Positions 20,571 through 29,740 of a stretch of 64,000 nt of DNA are shown here, piece after piece (the first letter of the stretch is position 1; every line of letters starts with the position of its first letter). The stretch is from contig CAUYUJ010017634.1 of assembly GCA_963575745.1 (NCBI GenBank), positions 1-64,000 on the forward strand. The letters are read 5' to 3'. Under the pieces are notes generated by a model. The model did not search any database. It was not told the DNA's origin and was given only the letters and a program-made list of their open reading frames with translations. The position numbers and the translations under genes are program-made. The DNA comes from Prorocentrum cordatum (taxonomy: Eukaryota > Sar > Dinophyceae > Prorocentrales > Prorocentraceae).

Positions 20571-23500
20571 TCACCCCGCGCGGCCCGCAGCAGCCTCGCC
20601 ACCTTGGCTGCCAAGCCTGGCGAGCTGCTGCGCTCCCGCGCGCCGCGCCGCGGCCTCGGCCCGCCGCCTCCGCCGCCCACAGCCCCTGCTTCGCATCGAG
20701 CAGCAGAAGCCACCTGCGGGCGGCGGCCTCACCTCCTGCAGCTCGCCCTCCATGGCCACGTCGTCGCCACCCGCAGCCCCTGCTTCGCATCGAGCAGCAG
20801 GTTCCCCTGCGGGCGGCTGCGGCTGGACCTCCTCCTGCGGCCTGATCTCTGTGGCCTCGCGCGGCGGGGACGGCCCTCCGTCGCCGCCACCTGCAGCCAC
20901 CTCGTCTCCTCCCTGCGCAGGGCCCGCCACAGGCCGCTGGCTCTCGTCCTGCAGCTTGACCACCTGGGCCACGCTCCTCGGCGACTGCGAGGGCGGCGTC
21001 AGCACGGCCAGCCACGGCGAGCTGCTGCGCACACGCGCGCGTCGCCGCAGGCTGGGCCCTCCGCCGCCGCCCGCAGCCTCTGCCGCGCCACGTGCCGCGG
21101 CATGGGGCACCGCGTCTGCGCGCCTGCCGCCAGCTCGCCCTCTCGGGCCAGCCACCACGCTGTAGTCCTCCACGTCGTCCGCCAGCACCTGGACTCCACT
21201 GGCCTCGGGTGGCTGGGGCGATCCGCCGCCGCTGCCACCTGCAGCCACCTCATCTCTTCTCTCGGCAGGGCCCGCCTCAGGCCGCTGGCTGTCCTCCTGC
21301 TGCCTGGCCACCTCGGCCGCCGTCCTCGGCGCCAGCAAGGGCGGCGTCGGATCGGCCTGCCTCTGCGAGCTGCTGCACACACCTGCGCGGCGCCGCGGGC
21401 CTGGCCCGCCGCCGCCGCCCGCAGGCCCTGCCTCGCCTCTCGCGGCATCCTGGCGCGCCGCGGCTGTACGCCCTCCGCCAGCTCGCCCTCTCGGGCCATC
21501 CGCAGCGCGGTAGCCCCCAGGGGTCAGGGGACGCAGGCAGCACACATCCTCCCCGCCACCTGGAGCTCCTTCTGGCGTGCGCAAGGCGTGGCTGTCCTCT
21601 TCCCTCGCGATGTCCTGCGGCGGCTGGCCCCTCTCCCCTTGCGCGTCGTCCGCCATCATCGGCGGGGGCGGTTCGCCGCTGCTGCCCCCTGTGGCCACCT
21701 CGTTGCCTCCCTCGGCAGGGCCCGCCTCCGTCCGCTGGCTCTCCTCCTGCTGCTGTTTGGCCACCTTGGCCGCCCGCCTCGGCGCCCTCGAGGGCGGCGT
21801 CAGCGCGGCTCGCCTCAGCGAACGGCTGCGCACACGCGTGCGGCGCCGCGGGCCTGGCCCTCCGCCGCCGCCCGCAGGCCCAGCTTCGTCACCTGCCTCG
21901 GCCTGGTGCGCCGCGGCTGCGCGCCTGCCTCCAGCTCGTCCTCTCAGACCAGCCGCCGCTCTGGAGCCCTCAGGGGTCAGGGGACGCAGTGAGCCCGCTT
22001 CCTCCTCTGCCCCACCACCTGGAGCTCCTCCTGGCGACCTCCAGGAGTGGCCGTCTTCCTCCTCTGCGATGTCCCACGGCGACTGGCCTCTCCCCTCCTT
22101 CACGTCGTCCGCCAGCGCCGTGATGTTGACTGCCACCTCGCTGACCACCTTCGGAGCCAGCCCCTTCCTCAACCTCGCGACTGCAGCGGCCCCTGCAGCC
22201 GACGGGACTCTCCTGCACTCGAGGTGGAAGGAGCTCGCCCTGGCCGCGCCTGTGAACCCGCACGCCCTGCACGCGACCAGCGGCATCCTGCGCACCAGCA
22301 GCCTCCCATCCACAGGCGCAAGCAGCACCAGGTCGTGCGACGCCCTCTGCTGCGCCTTCAGCCTGTTGTTGGCCCTGATCGCCTCGGCGGCGATGCTGCC
22401 AGGGCACTCACCCGATCTGCCTGACCATCTGCAAACCTCGCACCAGGGGCGCTGTCCAGGCGGCCTCCGCCAGACACAGGCCATCCTCGCCGCTGGCTCC
22501 CTGCGCACTGGCAACGCTCGCTGCACCTTCGTCTTGCCGTGCGTGGTGTCGCTGCCGTCGATCCAGCTGCCGACTGCCGCGCACCACATGGCTACCCGTT
22601 CGACCACGTCTCGGCTCCTCTCCAGGCGCTCTCTGTCCCGCGCGGGGAGGCGCCCGCTGGCCGCCGCAGCCTTTGCCGCTCTGTCTGCCAGTCGGTTGCC
22701 GTACCAATCTCTGTACAGCACCTCGCCTGCCGCCACCTGCCGCCGCGTACTGTGGCTGGGCATCCACCTGAGACTGACCTCATGCCCGAGCCCTCCTCGC
22801 TCGTCCAGCAGGTCCCAGGCTCGCCGCCACAGGTGAGCCCACGTGTACGCGTAGCCCGTGGTGCCTGCCCTGCCGACCTTGCAGAAGCCGTCGTACACGT
22901 ACTTGGAGTCGACCACCAGCACCGTGACCCCTTGGCCGAACCTGAGCGCCATGATCACCGCCGTGAGCTCCCCGCCGTTGATGTCCACGCAGGGGCCCTC
23001 CATCTGGCCAGCGATGGAAGCCCTGTAGCCGTCACTGTACGCCTGCAGCGCCACCACACTCCAGCCAACTGCCGCCACCTCCTCGTAGTCCGCCTCGAAC
23101 GCCGAGCCGTCGAGAAACAGCTCACCTTCAGGAAGAGTGCCTCCATCGTGGTCGCCCTTCCAGCACACGTCGCTGCACACTGGCGGGCGGCAGATGCCCC
23201 GTGGTGTAGGCCACAGACACCTCTCTAGCAGCAGCTGCACCTCAGGCTTTCCGCTCTGCCTTCGGAGGCCTGCCAAGTCCTCAGGGACCGTCAGCACCTC
23301 ACTCCAGCACGGGCAGTCGAAGTGCCTGTGCATCAGCGCGCCCCTGGCGCCACACCTCAAGCACTCAGCACTGGTCGTCAGCCCCTTCTCCTCCTTGCGC
23401 GCCTGAGTCCACTGCCCATCGATGATAAGGGACCTCAGGTAGGCTTGCTCTCGCGCCGTCAACCGAACCCCGGTGCGAGGGGCCCCCTCCTCACGGCGTG

Positions 23501-26500
23501 GCTCGTCGGCTTTCCTGGCACAGCCAGAGGAGGTGAGCCTGACCAGGGGCTCCAGCTCGCCGCCACCAGCCAAGTGCGCGCACCCTGGGGCTTTGCTGAC
23601 CTGCCTCCACTGCCAGCGCTGCACTGCACGCCTCATCAGCTTGGCCACGACCCACGGCGCGCAGTCGAAGGGCGCGATGGCCACGCCGTTGTCCATGACC
23701 CAGCAGTTGGCGTTGACGACGTCCCAGCCGATCCTCCTGAGGGAGAGCACCGTCGCCGCGCACGGGCCCTGCACGTGCACCCAGGACACGGGCCGCTTGT
23801 CCTCGAGCCCCTGCCACACCATGTGCTGCGGCACCCACTGCTCCCAGACCGCACGCAGCAACATCAGGGCCGGCTTGCAGGTCGCGTCGTAGATCGGGTC
23901 GAGACTTGCCTGGAGCATGAGCCCGAGCGACCTGGACTTGCTCGCCGTGGTGTTGGAGATCGCGACGAACGTGAGGGTCCTGGCGCGGTCCAGCTCCCCT
24001 TCCGTGCAGCCCGTGATGGCCGTGCCGTACCCGATGCATGGGTGCAACCCCGTCTTCACGATCCTCTTGGTGGCCTTCCGCTTGACCTTGACCACCTGCA
24101 GCACTTTGATCTTGCGCAGCCTGCCTCTCGCCTGCGCCATCCTGTCATGACGAACAGCTCGTCCTATCCTCTTGCCCCCACTGAAGTCGACCCCCAAGTT
24201 CCTCTCCTGCCCCGTGGCGCGCACCCCCAGCGGCTTCACCAGGCGCCTCTCGAGCTCCTGCCTCGCTGCTGGCACATTCGCTAGCGCCCTGGATTTCTTC
24301 ATCGCGATCTCCAGGTCGGCCTCGCCGAGCAGTACCTTGAGGTGCCTGGCCGCCAGCGTGAGGTCATTGACTGTCCGCTGAAGGCCGCCCACCCTCTTCA
24401 AGATGATGTCGTCCACGACCACCGACATCGCCAGCGTGGGTACCAGCTCCTGAAGCTTGTCCAGCGGCTCCAGCAGCAGCATCTTGAGCATGAGCGTCGC
24501 CAGCCCGTCTCCAGGCAGCACCGCCTGCTCGGTGCAGATGGCGTTGCTGACGGCTTCGTCCCGCGCCAGCCACCTGGGCGCTCGGTACAGACTCACCTGC
24601 AGCTTGAGCTGCCAGAGCGGGAAGCCCGTCCGCTGGGCGGCCTGGATGAGGCGCCCATGCTGCACCTGCTCGTACGCCTTGAGCAGGTCCAGGAGGATGA
24701 GGGCCGCGACCCAGCTGGATGCATCGCCAGCTTCGCGCCCCTTCGCTGTCGCCCACTCGCACTCCACGGCCTGCTGCCAGACTGCCCTCTCGCAGCCTCT
24801 GCCGCGCGCAGCCCAGAAAAACGGTCGATCATTCTTGCGCTCCCACTCCTTCGCCAGTGGCTTGCGTAACCTCGTCTGCACCCTCGCGAGGACGTGCACG
24901 ATGGCCACGGGGCGCACGCCGCCCAGCCTCTTGGCCAAGAACACGATCTTGCTCTGGATCTGCGGCCACTCCGCGGCCTGCTCAACCGCCACCACGATGT
25001 CGATGAGGGTCTCAATCCCCTCGTCACTGAGCTCCAGCAGCTGCCTCGGCTTGATCGCCTCGAAGCCCGTGGCTGTGCCCTTCCTGAAGGACCTCAGGAC
25101 TGCCCGCATCACCTCGCAGCTGGGCCTGGGGGGGCGCTCACCTAGATCGGTCGGCCACTCCAACTCGGCGTGGCTGCACTGCACCTTCCAGATCTTGCTC
25201 CACTCCTTCTCTAGATCGTCCAGCTCCTTGCTCAGGCTGGCGGGTCCCGTATCGATGCTGCAGTCGCTGCCCTGCCAGCCCACCGCCACTCGCGTGACCG
25301 CGTGGAGCCCTGCCGCTCCTCCTGTGAGCTGCTTGCCAACCCACTCGTCGAACTGCCTGCCCCTCTCGTCGATGTCGCGCCTGGCGAGGTGACTGGCGTG
25401 CTGCTTCGCGCGGTCGGCCAGCTTCTCAAGCAGCAGTGGGTGCCAGCACGCCAGGCCCCCATGCTGCAGCATCCTCAGCCAGCGCCCAGCCTCCATGCTG
25501 CAGGAGGTGCCGCCTCCTTCCCCTGAGCGGGCCTCCTCGTCCTGCTGCACCTTCCTGACTCTCCTCGGGACCGCCGCCACCAGCTGGGGCAGGTAGCAGA
25601 TCGCGTCGACCCTGGCCCTTGGTGCTTTCAGCTGCGCCATGGCTCCAAGCGCGTGGGCCACCCTGGCCATCCACGCTGCCTCTGGCGTGAGCCTCGGCGA
25701 CCTGGGGTCCTGTACCCCGCTGCGCTTGACCAGCTTGGTGGAGAAGCCATCCGCTCTACCAACATACCTGGCCCTCTGCTCCTCCAGCTGGTATACGTCG
25801 ACCCACTCGTCCTCCGCGCACTCCAGGAAGGTGGCGAAGGCGGCTGTGAGGGCTCCCTTAGCCCCCTCCCCCGCGGCGTCTTGGGCCCGCACGTCCTGCT
25901 GCAGGTGCTGGGCCTGCCCCGCCGCGGAGGCTGCCTGCCTCTTCTCGACCCAGAGGCTGGGGGGCCTCACGTGCACTCCTTCAGCCGCTTCAACCTGAAG
26001 GGGACTACCCGCGATTCCGCACGGTGCCTGGCTCGGATGTGCACTGCCAGTCCCAGCATGGGGAGGAATGTCCGCCTGCTCCTCCTGCGCAGCGCTGCCC
26101 GCGGCACTGCTGCCCCCTCTCTCCGCTGCGTCGGCTCTATGCGCTCCTGGCGCCAGAGCCCCGAGGTGCGCTGGCTGGCCCTCGCTGCGAGGTGCCTCGT
26201 CGCCATTCTCCTGCCGTAGCCCGCAGCTGTCGAGGAAGCTCTTCCACTCCACGCCTTGCTGGGCGCGGCACCTCATCAACTTCTCGTCCGTCACGCAGGA
26301 CGGCGGCGCAGATGCGGTCGGAATCCCGCTGCCAAGGGGGTCCCCTTTCTCCGCCGCAGCCACCTCCTCACCCTCCTTGCCCTCCACTGGGCAGGGAGGC
26401 TCTTGGCCTGCTCTGGCTGCGCGCAGACCTGCTGCTCCACTGCTGCTGCTGGGCTGAGAGGCCTCCTCCTCGGCGACAGAGATCGCCTGCCTCTTCTCGA

Positions 26501-27896
26501 CCCAGAGGCTGGGGGGCCTCACGTGCACTCCTTCAGCCGCATCAACCTGAAAGGGCCAGCCTGCTATTCCGTACAGTGCCTGGCTCGGAGGTGCACCGCC
26601 AGTCCCAGCATGGGGAGGTATGTTCGCCCGTGCCTCCTGCGCAGCGTAGCCCGCCGCGCCGCTGCCTTCTTCGCCCGCTGCGTCGGCGCCCTGCACTCCT
26701 GGCGCCAGAGCCTCGAGGCGCCCTGGCTGGACCTCAACGCCAGGTTCGGCGCCGTGCCCTTCTGCGCCCACTTCTCGCCTTAGCCCGCAGCTGCCGAGGA
26801 TGCTCTGCCACTCCTCGCCATGCTGGACGCAGCACCTCATCAGATTCACTTCCGTCACGCAGGCCGGCGGCGCAGGTGCGATCGGGAGCACGCTGCTTAG
26901 CGGCCCCCATCTCTCCTCCGCAGCCACCCCCTCCTCTCCCTGGCCCCTCACTGGCCTGGGACGCTCCTGGCCTGCTGCGCGCTGTCCTGCTGCGCCACCG
27001 CTGCTGCTGGGCTGAGGGACCTCCTCCTCAGCACGTGGGGTGCTCCTCGCCGCGGCCTCGCCCTCGAACCTCAGCACCGAGGCGAGCTGCTCCTGCACCT
27101 TCCGCCTGGTTTGCCTCCAGCTGCTGCCGTGGTCTCTCTCACAGCACCCCTGTGGTCGAACCTCAGGGAAGGTCCGCGGCTTCTGGACCAGCCTGAAACG
27201 CTCCTCCTCTTGCTGCCTGCGGATCTCGAGAATCACCGCCGAGTGCGGGTACACTGGCGAGGCCTCCACCACCCGCACACCCAGCGCAGCCAGTCCCTTG
27301 GACACCAGGAAGAAGTCGATGGTCCTCCCCGACGCTGCGCACGTGGGCGAGGCAGGCCTGACCACCTTGCCGTCGAACATGTCGGGTACCCCGCCCGCCT
27401 GCAGCTCTTCCTCCGTGAGGTTCCAGTCACCGCCCACTACGAAGTCCCTGCGACACTGCCTCAACCTCCTTGCCAGCCTCCTGAGGCTGGACACGTTGCT
27501 CTCATTGAGGCCGACCCCCGCCTCCAGGTAGATGTTGGCGAGCAGGAAGCCGCAGCGCAGCACGCCCGACACCCAACACAGGTGCACACGCCCAGCCACC
27601 AGCACCGCTGCCTGCTGGTCCTGCACCTCCGCCATGCCGTGGCTCCTCCTCACCATGGTGAGGAGGCCTCCAGTGCTGAGGCCTCCTGCCGCTGACGGCA
27701 CCGCGGGCGTACCTCTCGCCCGCCATCCTTGGCTTCGTAGCTGCGCCTCCGCATCACTGCTCCTTCCCTCCAGGAGCCTCGTCTCCTGGACCAGAATGGC
27801 GTCGCAGTCCTGCACCTCGCTCACCGCCATGCACTTGCCCAGGTTGCAGAACGCATTGACGTTGACCGTGCAGATCCTCCAGACCCCACACTTCAT
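20571..27896 (-). CDS. LINE ORF2: endonuclease-reverse transcriptase-RNase H polyprotein
   Basis: 2441 codons from the ATG at 27896 to TGA at 20571. I chose this start because it lies one base after the ORF1 stop (TAG-C-ATG) and begins the endonuclease domain; the open frame itself continues upstream. Residues 1-230 are an EEP/AP-type endonuclease with VQETR (Glu 38), GGDWN (155-159), TIDFF (192-196) and a PHS in place of the usual SDH (217-219). Around 300-700 is a disordered linker containing a 184-residue tandem duplication. Around 900-1250 is the reverse transcriptase with GVRPVAI, LLDLLKAYE (first Asp) and VVVDDI (Asp pair; the usual Tyr/Phe is Val). Around 1590-1735 is RNase H with LDGS, GGELTAV, VVDSKYV and RLADRAA, all four acidic residues present. 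Near residue 1875 is a C-x2-C..H-x3-C finger. The last 500 residues hold imperfect Ala/Gly/Arg-rich repeats. It would work on its own RNA in the nucleus. Confidence 0.92.
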   Translation of the reverse strand: MKCGVWRICTVNVNAFCNLGKCMAVSEVQDCDAILVQETRLLEGRSSDAEAQLRSQGWRARGTPAVPSAAGGLSTGGLLTMVRRSHGMAEVQDQQAAVLVAGRVHLCWVSGVLRCGFLLANIYLEAGVGLNESNVSSLRRLARRLRQCRRDFVVGGDWNLTEEELQAGGVPDMFDGKVVRPASPTCAASGRTIDFFLVSKGLAALGVRVVEASPVYPHSAVILEIRRQQEEERFRLVQKPRTFPEVRPQGCCERDHGSSWRQTRRKVQEQLASVLRFEGEAAARSTPRAEEEVPQPSSSGGAAGQRAAGQERPRPVRGQGEEGVAAEERWGPLSSVLPIAPAPPACVTEVNLMRCCVQHGEEWQSILGSCGLRREVGAEGHGAEPGVEVQPGRLEALAPGVQGADAAGEEGSGAAGYAAQEARANIPPHAGTGGAPPSQALYGIAGWPFQVDAAEGVHVRPPSLWVEKRQAISVAEEEASQPSSSSGAAGLRAARAGQEPPCPVEGKEGEEVAAAEKGDPLGSGIPTASAPPSCVTDEKLMRCRAQQGVEWKSFLDSCGLRQENGDEAPRSEGQPAHLGALAPGAHRADAAERGGSSAAGSAAQEEQADIPPHAGTGSAHPSQAPCGIAGSPLQVEAAEGVHVRPPSLWVEKRQAASAAGQAQHLQQDVRAQDAAGEGAKGALTAAFATFLECAEDEWVDVYQLEEQRARYVGRADGFSTKLVKRSGVQDPRSPRLTPEAAWMARVAHALGAMAQLKAPRARVDAICYLPQLVAAVPRRVRKVQQDEEARSGEGGGTSCSMEAGRWLRMLQHGGLACWHPLLLEKLADRAKQHASHLARRDIDERGRQFDEWVGKQLTGGAAGLHAVTRVAVGWQGSDCSIDTGPASLSKELDDLEKEWSKIWKVQCSHAELEWPTDLGERPPRPSCEVMRAVLRSFRKGTATGFEAIKPRQLLELSDEGIETLIDIVVAVEQAAEWPQIQSKIVFLAKRLGGVRPVAIVHVLARVQTRLRKPLAKEWERKNDRPFFWAARGRGCERAVWQQAVECEWATAKGREAGDASSWVAALILLDLLKAYEQVQHGRLIQAAQRTGFPLWQLKLQVSLYRAPRWLARDEAVSNAICTEQAVLPGDGLATLMLKMLLLEPLDKLQELVPTLAMSVVVDDIILKRVGGLQRTVNDLTLAARHLKVLLGEADLEIAMKKSRALANVPAARQELERRLVKPLGVRATGQERNLGVDFSGGKRIGRAVRHDRMAQARGRLRKIKVLQVVKVKRKATKRIVKTGLHPCIGYGTAITGCTEGELDRARTLTFVAISNTTASKSRSLGLMLQASLDPIYDATCKPALMLLRAVWEQWVPQHMVWQGLEDKRPVSWVHVQGPCAATVLSLRRIGWDVVNANCWVMDNGVAIAPFDCAPWVVAKLMRRAVQRWQWRQVSKAPGCAHLAGGGELEPLVRLTSSGCARKADEPRREEGAPRTGVRLTAREQAYLRSLIIDGQWTQARKEEKGLTTSAECLRCGARGALMHRHFDCPCWSEVLTVPEDLAGLRRQSGKPEVQLLLERCLWPTPRGICRPPVCSDVCWKGDHDGGTLPEGELFLDGSAFEADYEEVAAVGWSVVALQAYSDGYRASIAGQMEGPCVDINGGELTAVIMALRFGQGVTVLVVDSKYVYDGFCKVGRAGTTGYAYTWAHLWRRAWDLLDERGGLGHEVSLRWMPSHSTRRQVAAGEVLYRDWYGNRLADRAAKAAAASGRLPARDRERLERSRDVVERVAMWCAAVGSWIDGSDTTHGKTKVQRALPVRREPAARMACVWRRPPGQRPWCEVCRWSGRSGECPGSIAAEAIRANNRLKAQQRASHDLVLLAPVDGRLLVRRMPLVACRACGFTGAARASSFHLECRRVPSAAGAAAVARLRKGLAPKVVSEVAVNITALADDVKEGRGQSPWDIAEEEDGHSWRSPGGAPGGGAEEEAGSLRPLTPEGSRAAAGLRGRAGGRRAAAAHQAEAGDEAGPAGGGGGPGPRRRTRVRSRSLRRAALTPPSRAPRRAAKVAKQQQEESQRTEAGPAEGGNEVATGGSSGEPPPPMMADDAQGERGQPPQDIAREEDSHALRTPEGAPGGGEDVCCLRPLTPGGYRAADGPRGRAGGGRTAAARQDAARGEAGPAGGGGGPGPRRRAGVCSSSQRQADPTPPLLAPRTAAEVARQQEDSQRPEAGPAERRDEVAAGGSGGGSPQPPEASGVQVLADDVEDYSVVAGPRGRAGGRRADAVPHAAARGAAEAAGGGGGPSLRRRARVRSSSPWLAVLTPPSQSPRSVAQVVKLQDESQRPVAGPAQGGDEVAAGGGDGGPSPPREATEIRPQEEVQPQPPAGEPAARCEAGAAGGDDVAMEGELQEVRPPPAGGFCCSMRSRGCGRRRRRAEAAARRAGAQQLARLGSQGGEAAAGRAG
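20900..22090 (-). repeat. Imperfect repeats inside the ORF2 C-terminus
   Basis: Blocks containing GGCGGCGTCAGC..., CGCACACGCGCGCGTCGCCG and CCTCCGCCGCCGCCCGCAG recur at about 20994, 21341 and 21793 (spacing roughly 350 and 450 bp). They keep the reading frame and encode GGGGGPGPRRRARVRS-type units, so the low-complexity tail of ORF2 has grown by duplication. Confidence 0.75.
25941..27044 (-). repeat. 552-bp in-frame tandem duplication inside ORF2
   Basis: The segment CTTCTCGACCCAGAGGCTGG...GTGCACTCCTTCAGCCGC occurs at 25941 and again at 26493, exactly 552 bp (184 codons) apart. The sequence between aligns with the next 550 bp (shared CVT..LMRC, SCGLR, IPPHAGTG, VHVRPPSLWVEKRQA). The duplication sits between the endonuclease and reverse transcriptase domains. 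Confidence 0.88.
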
Positions 27897-27897
27897 G

Positions 27898-28653
27898 CTA
27901 GGACTCCTCCTCCAACTGCTTGACCTCCGTCCGCATCTTCTTGGCGTCACCCAGCAGCTGCTCGGCTGCTTCCCTCTTGGCAGGGTCCTCCATCCCGCAT
28001 GCGATGTCCTGCCACACCTGCTGCGCCGCCTGCGACCCGCCAGGCCCCTCCTCCTTGGGAGCGTCCACCTGCTGCGCTGCCGCTGGCACCGCCGAAGGCA
28101 CGGGGACCGCCGCAGCCGCAGGCAGGCGAGGGGACGCCCCTGCAGCGGCGGGAGCGCCAGACAAGCCACTGAGCTCCGCCAGCACCTTCCCGAGCTTCGC
28201 GATCTCGTCCCTCGACAGGCGGCCGATCGCCTCCTGAATCGACTCCAGTGAGGCCGGAGGAGGAGGAGGAGGAGGAGGAGGAGGAGGAGGAGGAGGAGGA
28301 GAAGGAGGAGGAGGAGGAGGAGGAGGAGGAGGAGGAGGAATTTGAAGACAGGAGGGGGAGGTGGGGGTGGATGGATGAGGAGGGGGGGTTGAGGGCGGCG
28401 GAGGAGGAGGAGGAGGAGGAGGAGGAGGAGGAGGAGGAGAGTTAACGTAGAGGAGGAAGGAGTAGGAGGGGGGAGATGAGGAGGAGTGGAGAGAGGGAAG
28501 AGAAGGAGCAGGAGAAGGAACAGGAGGAGGAGGAGGAGGAGGAGGAGGAGCAAGGGGAGCAAGGAGGAGATGGAGGATGAACACAAGAGTGAATGCAAGA
28601 TGCAGCAGCGAGGCTGCCACCCACCCTCCTGTGCGAAGTCGCCTGCCCAGCAC
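27898..28653 (-). CDS. LINE ORF1, 5' part uncertain
   Basis: The frame ends in TAG at 27900-27898, just ahead of ORF2. The last ~118 codons (28250 to 27898) are ordinary protein sequence. They contain two predicted helical, charged stretches (SLESIQEAIGRLSRDEIAKL and a final AKREAAEQLLGDAKKMRTEV...) with an Ala/Pro linker between, consistent with a small coiled-coil ORF1 protein. Upstream of 28250 the frame passes through TCC arrays as poly-Pro, so the 28653 start is only the first ATG available. Either ORF1 truly has a Pro-rich N-terminus, or the element is 5'-truncated at the array. No RNA-binding motif or zinc knuckle is visible. Confidence 0.6.
   Translation of the reverse strand: MLGRRLRTGGWVAASLLHLAFTLVFILHLLLAPLAPPPPPPPPPVPSPAPSLPSLHSSSSPPSYSFLLYVNSPPPPPPPPPPPPPPPSTPPPHPSTPTSPSCLQIPPPPPPPPPPPPSPPPPPPPPPPPPPPPASLESIQEAIGRLSRDEIAKLGKVLAELSGLSGAPAAAGASPRLPAAAAVPVPSAVPAAAQQVDAPKEEGPGGSQAAQQVWQDIACGMEDPAKREAAEQLLGDAKKMRTEVKQLEEES
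28254..28440. repeat. (GGA)n arrays at the 5' side of the LINE
   Basis: Two GGA runs (28257-28340 and 28399-28440) separated by a short unique stretch. Further short GGA runs lie at 28524-28550. Confidence 0.95.
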
Positions 28654-29158
28654 CCCACTGGATCCTCCCAGGGTGTGGCTGGGGAGCGGGCCCGGCTGGA
28701 CGCTCCCGTTTCACGCGCTTTTTTCTTCTGGGGCCGTTCGGAGCGATTTCCCTTCCGACCCCACCTTTGCCCCCAACCCCACCCCGCCGCCCCCCCCCCC
28801 CCGATTTTGACGGCGCTGGAGCCGGGTGGCATGGTGGCGCACTTTGCCCTGACGGCACCCCCGTTTGGGCCCTTCCGCCAGCGCAGACTTCCCCTGCCTC
28901 GCCGCTGACGCAAAAAAGGTTTGGTTCTGCATGCGTGGCTCCCCGCAGGTGGACCCCTGCCCCGGGACAGGCTTTCTGTCCTGAGTCTGTTGTTGACGGC
29001 GCTATGGAGCCAGGTGAGGGCCTTCCCGGAGCCCCGCGGATGAGGGCAAGAGAGCCTCCCGCCGTGCCCTTTCCGCGACGGGACGATGCGTCAGTGGGGA
29101 CGACGAGCCCCGTGCGTGCCCTGCTGCGGGGCCCCGCGGCAGCGGCCCCAGCCGACTG
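28654..29158. other. No supported gene
   Basis: GC-rich spacer between the LINE and the next GGA array. Open frames exist on both strands but neither shows a codon pattern or splice context that I can defend. Confidence 0.5.
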
Positions 29159-29331
29159 AGGAGGAGGAGGAGGAGGAGGAGGAGGAGGAGGAGGCGGAGG
29201 AGGAGGCGGAGGAGGAGGAGGAGGAGGAGGAAGAGGAGGGGGAGCGGCAGGAGTAGGAGGAGGAGGCGGTGGAGGAGGAGGAGGAGGAGGAGGAGGCGGA
29301 GGAGGAGGAGGAGCAGGAGGAGGAGGAGAAA
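29159..29331. repeat. Imperfect (GGA)n array
   Basis: GGA triplets with GGC and GCA interruptions. Confidence 0.92.
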
Positions 29332-29392
29332 ATATGTTTTTCCGATGCGCGGCCCCGCAGGTCCCGTCCCCTCCCTCCCCCAGGGGACCGGT

Positions 29393-29583
29393 CCCAGGCC
29401 CCCGCGGGTCACGAGAAAGTCATGCCGAGCAGTGCTCGTTTGCTGATTGCGGCCCCTGGAGGCCCTCGGCGGGCCTCGGGACTGTCGAAGAGCGACTCGG
29501 GACGAAAATCCGGTCCCGGGAAAAAGGGGTCCAGACTTCTGGGGGTCCACGCGCTGAAAAGTTCGTGGCGTCGGGGGTCTGGG
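29393..29583 (+). repeat. Family B element
   Basis: Begins CCCAGGCCCCCGCGGGTCAC and ends GGCGTCGGGGGTCTGGG. Interior blocks CTCGGGACTGTCGAAGAGCG and CCGGTCCCGGG.AAAAGGGGT match other copies. Confidence 0.8.
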
Positions 29584-29663
29584 CTTCGTCCGTCCCGTAT
29601 ATCCGTGTTGCCTTTCGGAGGGACGCCAACAACAACAATACACCACCAGCCCTGGCCAGGTCC

Positions 29664-29740
29664 ATCCTGGGCCCTGGACTGGTGTATAGACCTCCCAGCC
29701 TAGACCAGGAGGGCATGTACACCAGTCCAGGGCCCAGGAT
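29664..29740. repeat. Perfect 23-bp inverted repeat with 31-bp loop
   Basis: The arm at 29664-29686 (begins ATCCTGGGCCCTGGACTGG) is exactly complementary to 29718-29740 (ends CCAGTCCAGGGCCCAGGAT). The loop carries a further short CCTCC/GGAGG pairing. It would fold into a long hairpin on either strand. Confidence 0.95.

Larger units (their letters stand above)
20456..28653 (-). mobile_element. LINE-type non-LTR retrotransposon, apparently intact coding
   Basis: The minus strand carries, in order, an ORF1 remnant or complete ORF1 (ends at 27898), a one-base spacer, ORF2 (27896-20571) and a 3' UTR of about 115 bp running into a TCC array. ORF2 joins an apurinic-type endonuclease, a reverse transcriptase, an RNase H and a Cys/His finger region. 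That order is typical of RNase H-bearing non-LTR retrotransposons, with target-primed reverse transcription as the mechanism. No long terminal repeats are seen. The 5' limit is uncertain because ORF1 reads back into a TCC array at 28254-28440. Target-site duplications could not be found, since both flanks are triplet arrays. ORF2 has no internal stop over 7.3 kb, so insertion was recent or the element is under constraint. Confidence 0.9.

Noticed and set aside
19362-21992. 876-codon open frame on the plus strand
   Set aside because: It is a composite of family R units, a GGA array and the antisense of LINE ORF2, whose minus-strand reading contains the real domains; the plus frame is open only because of GC-rich codon bias.
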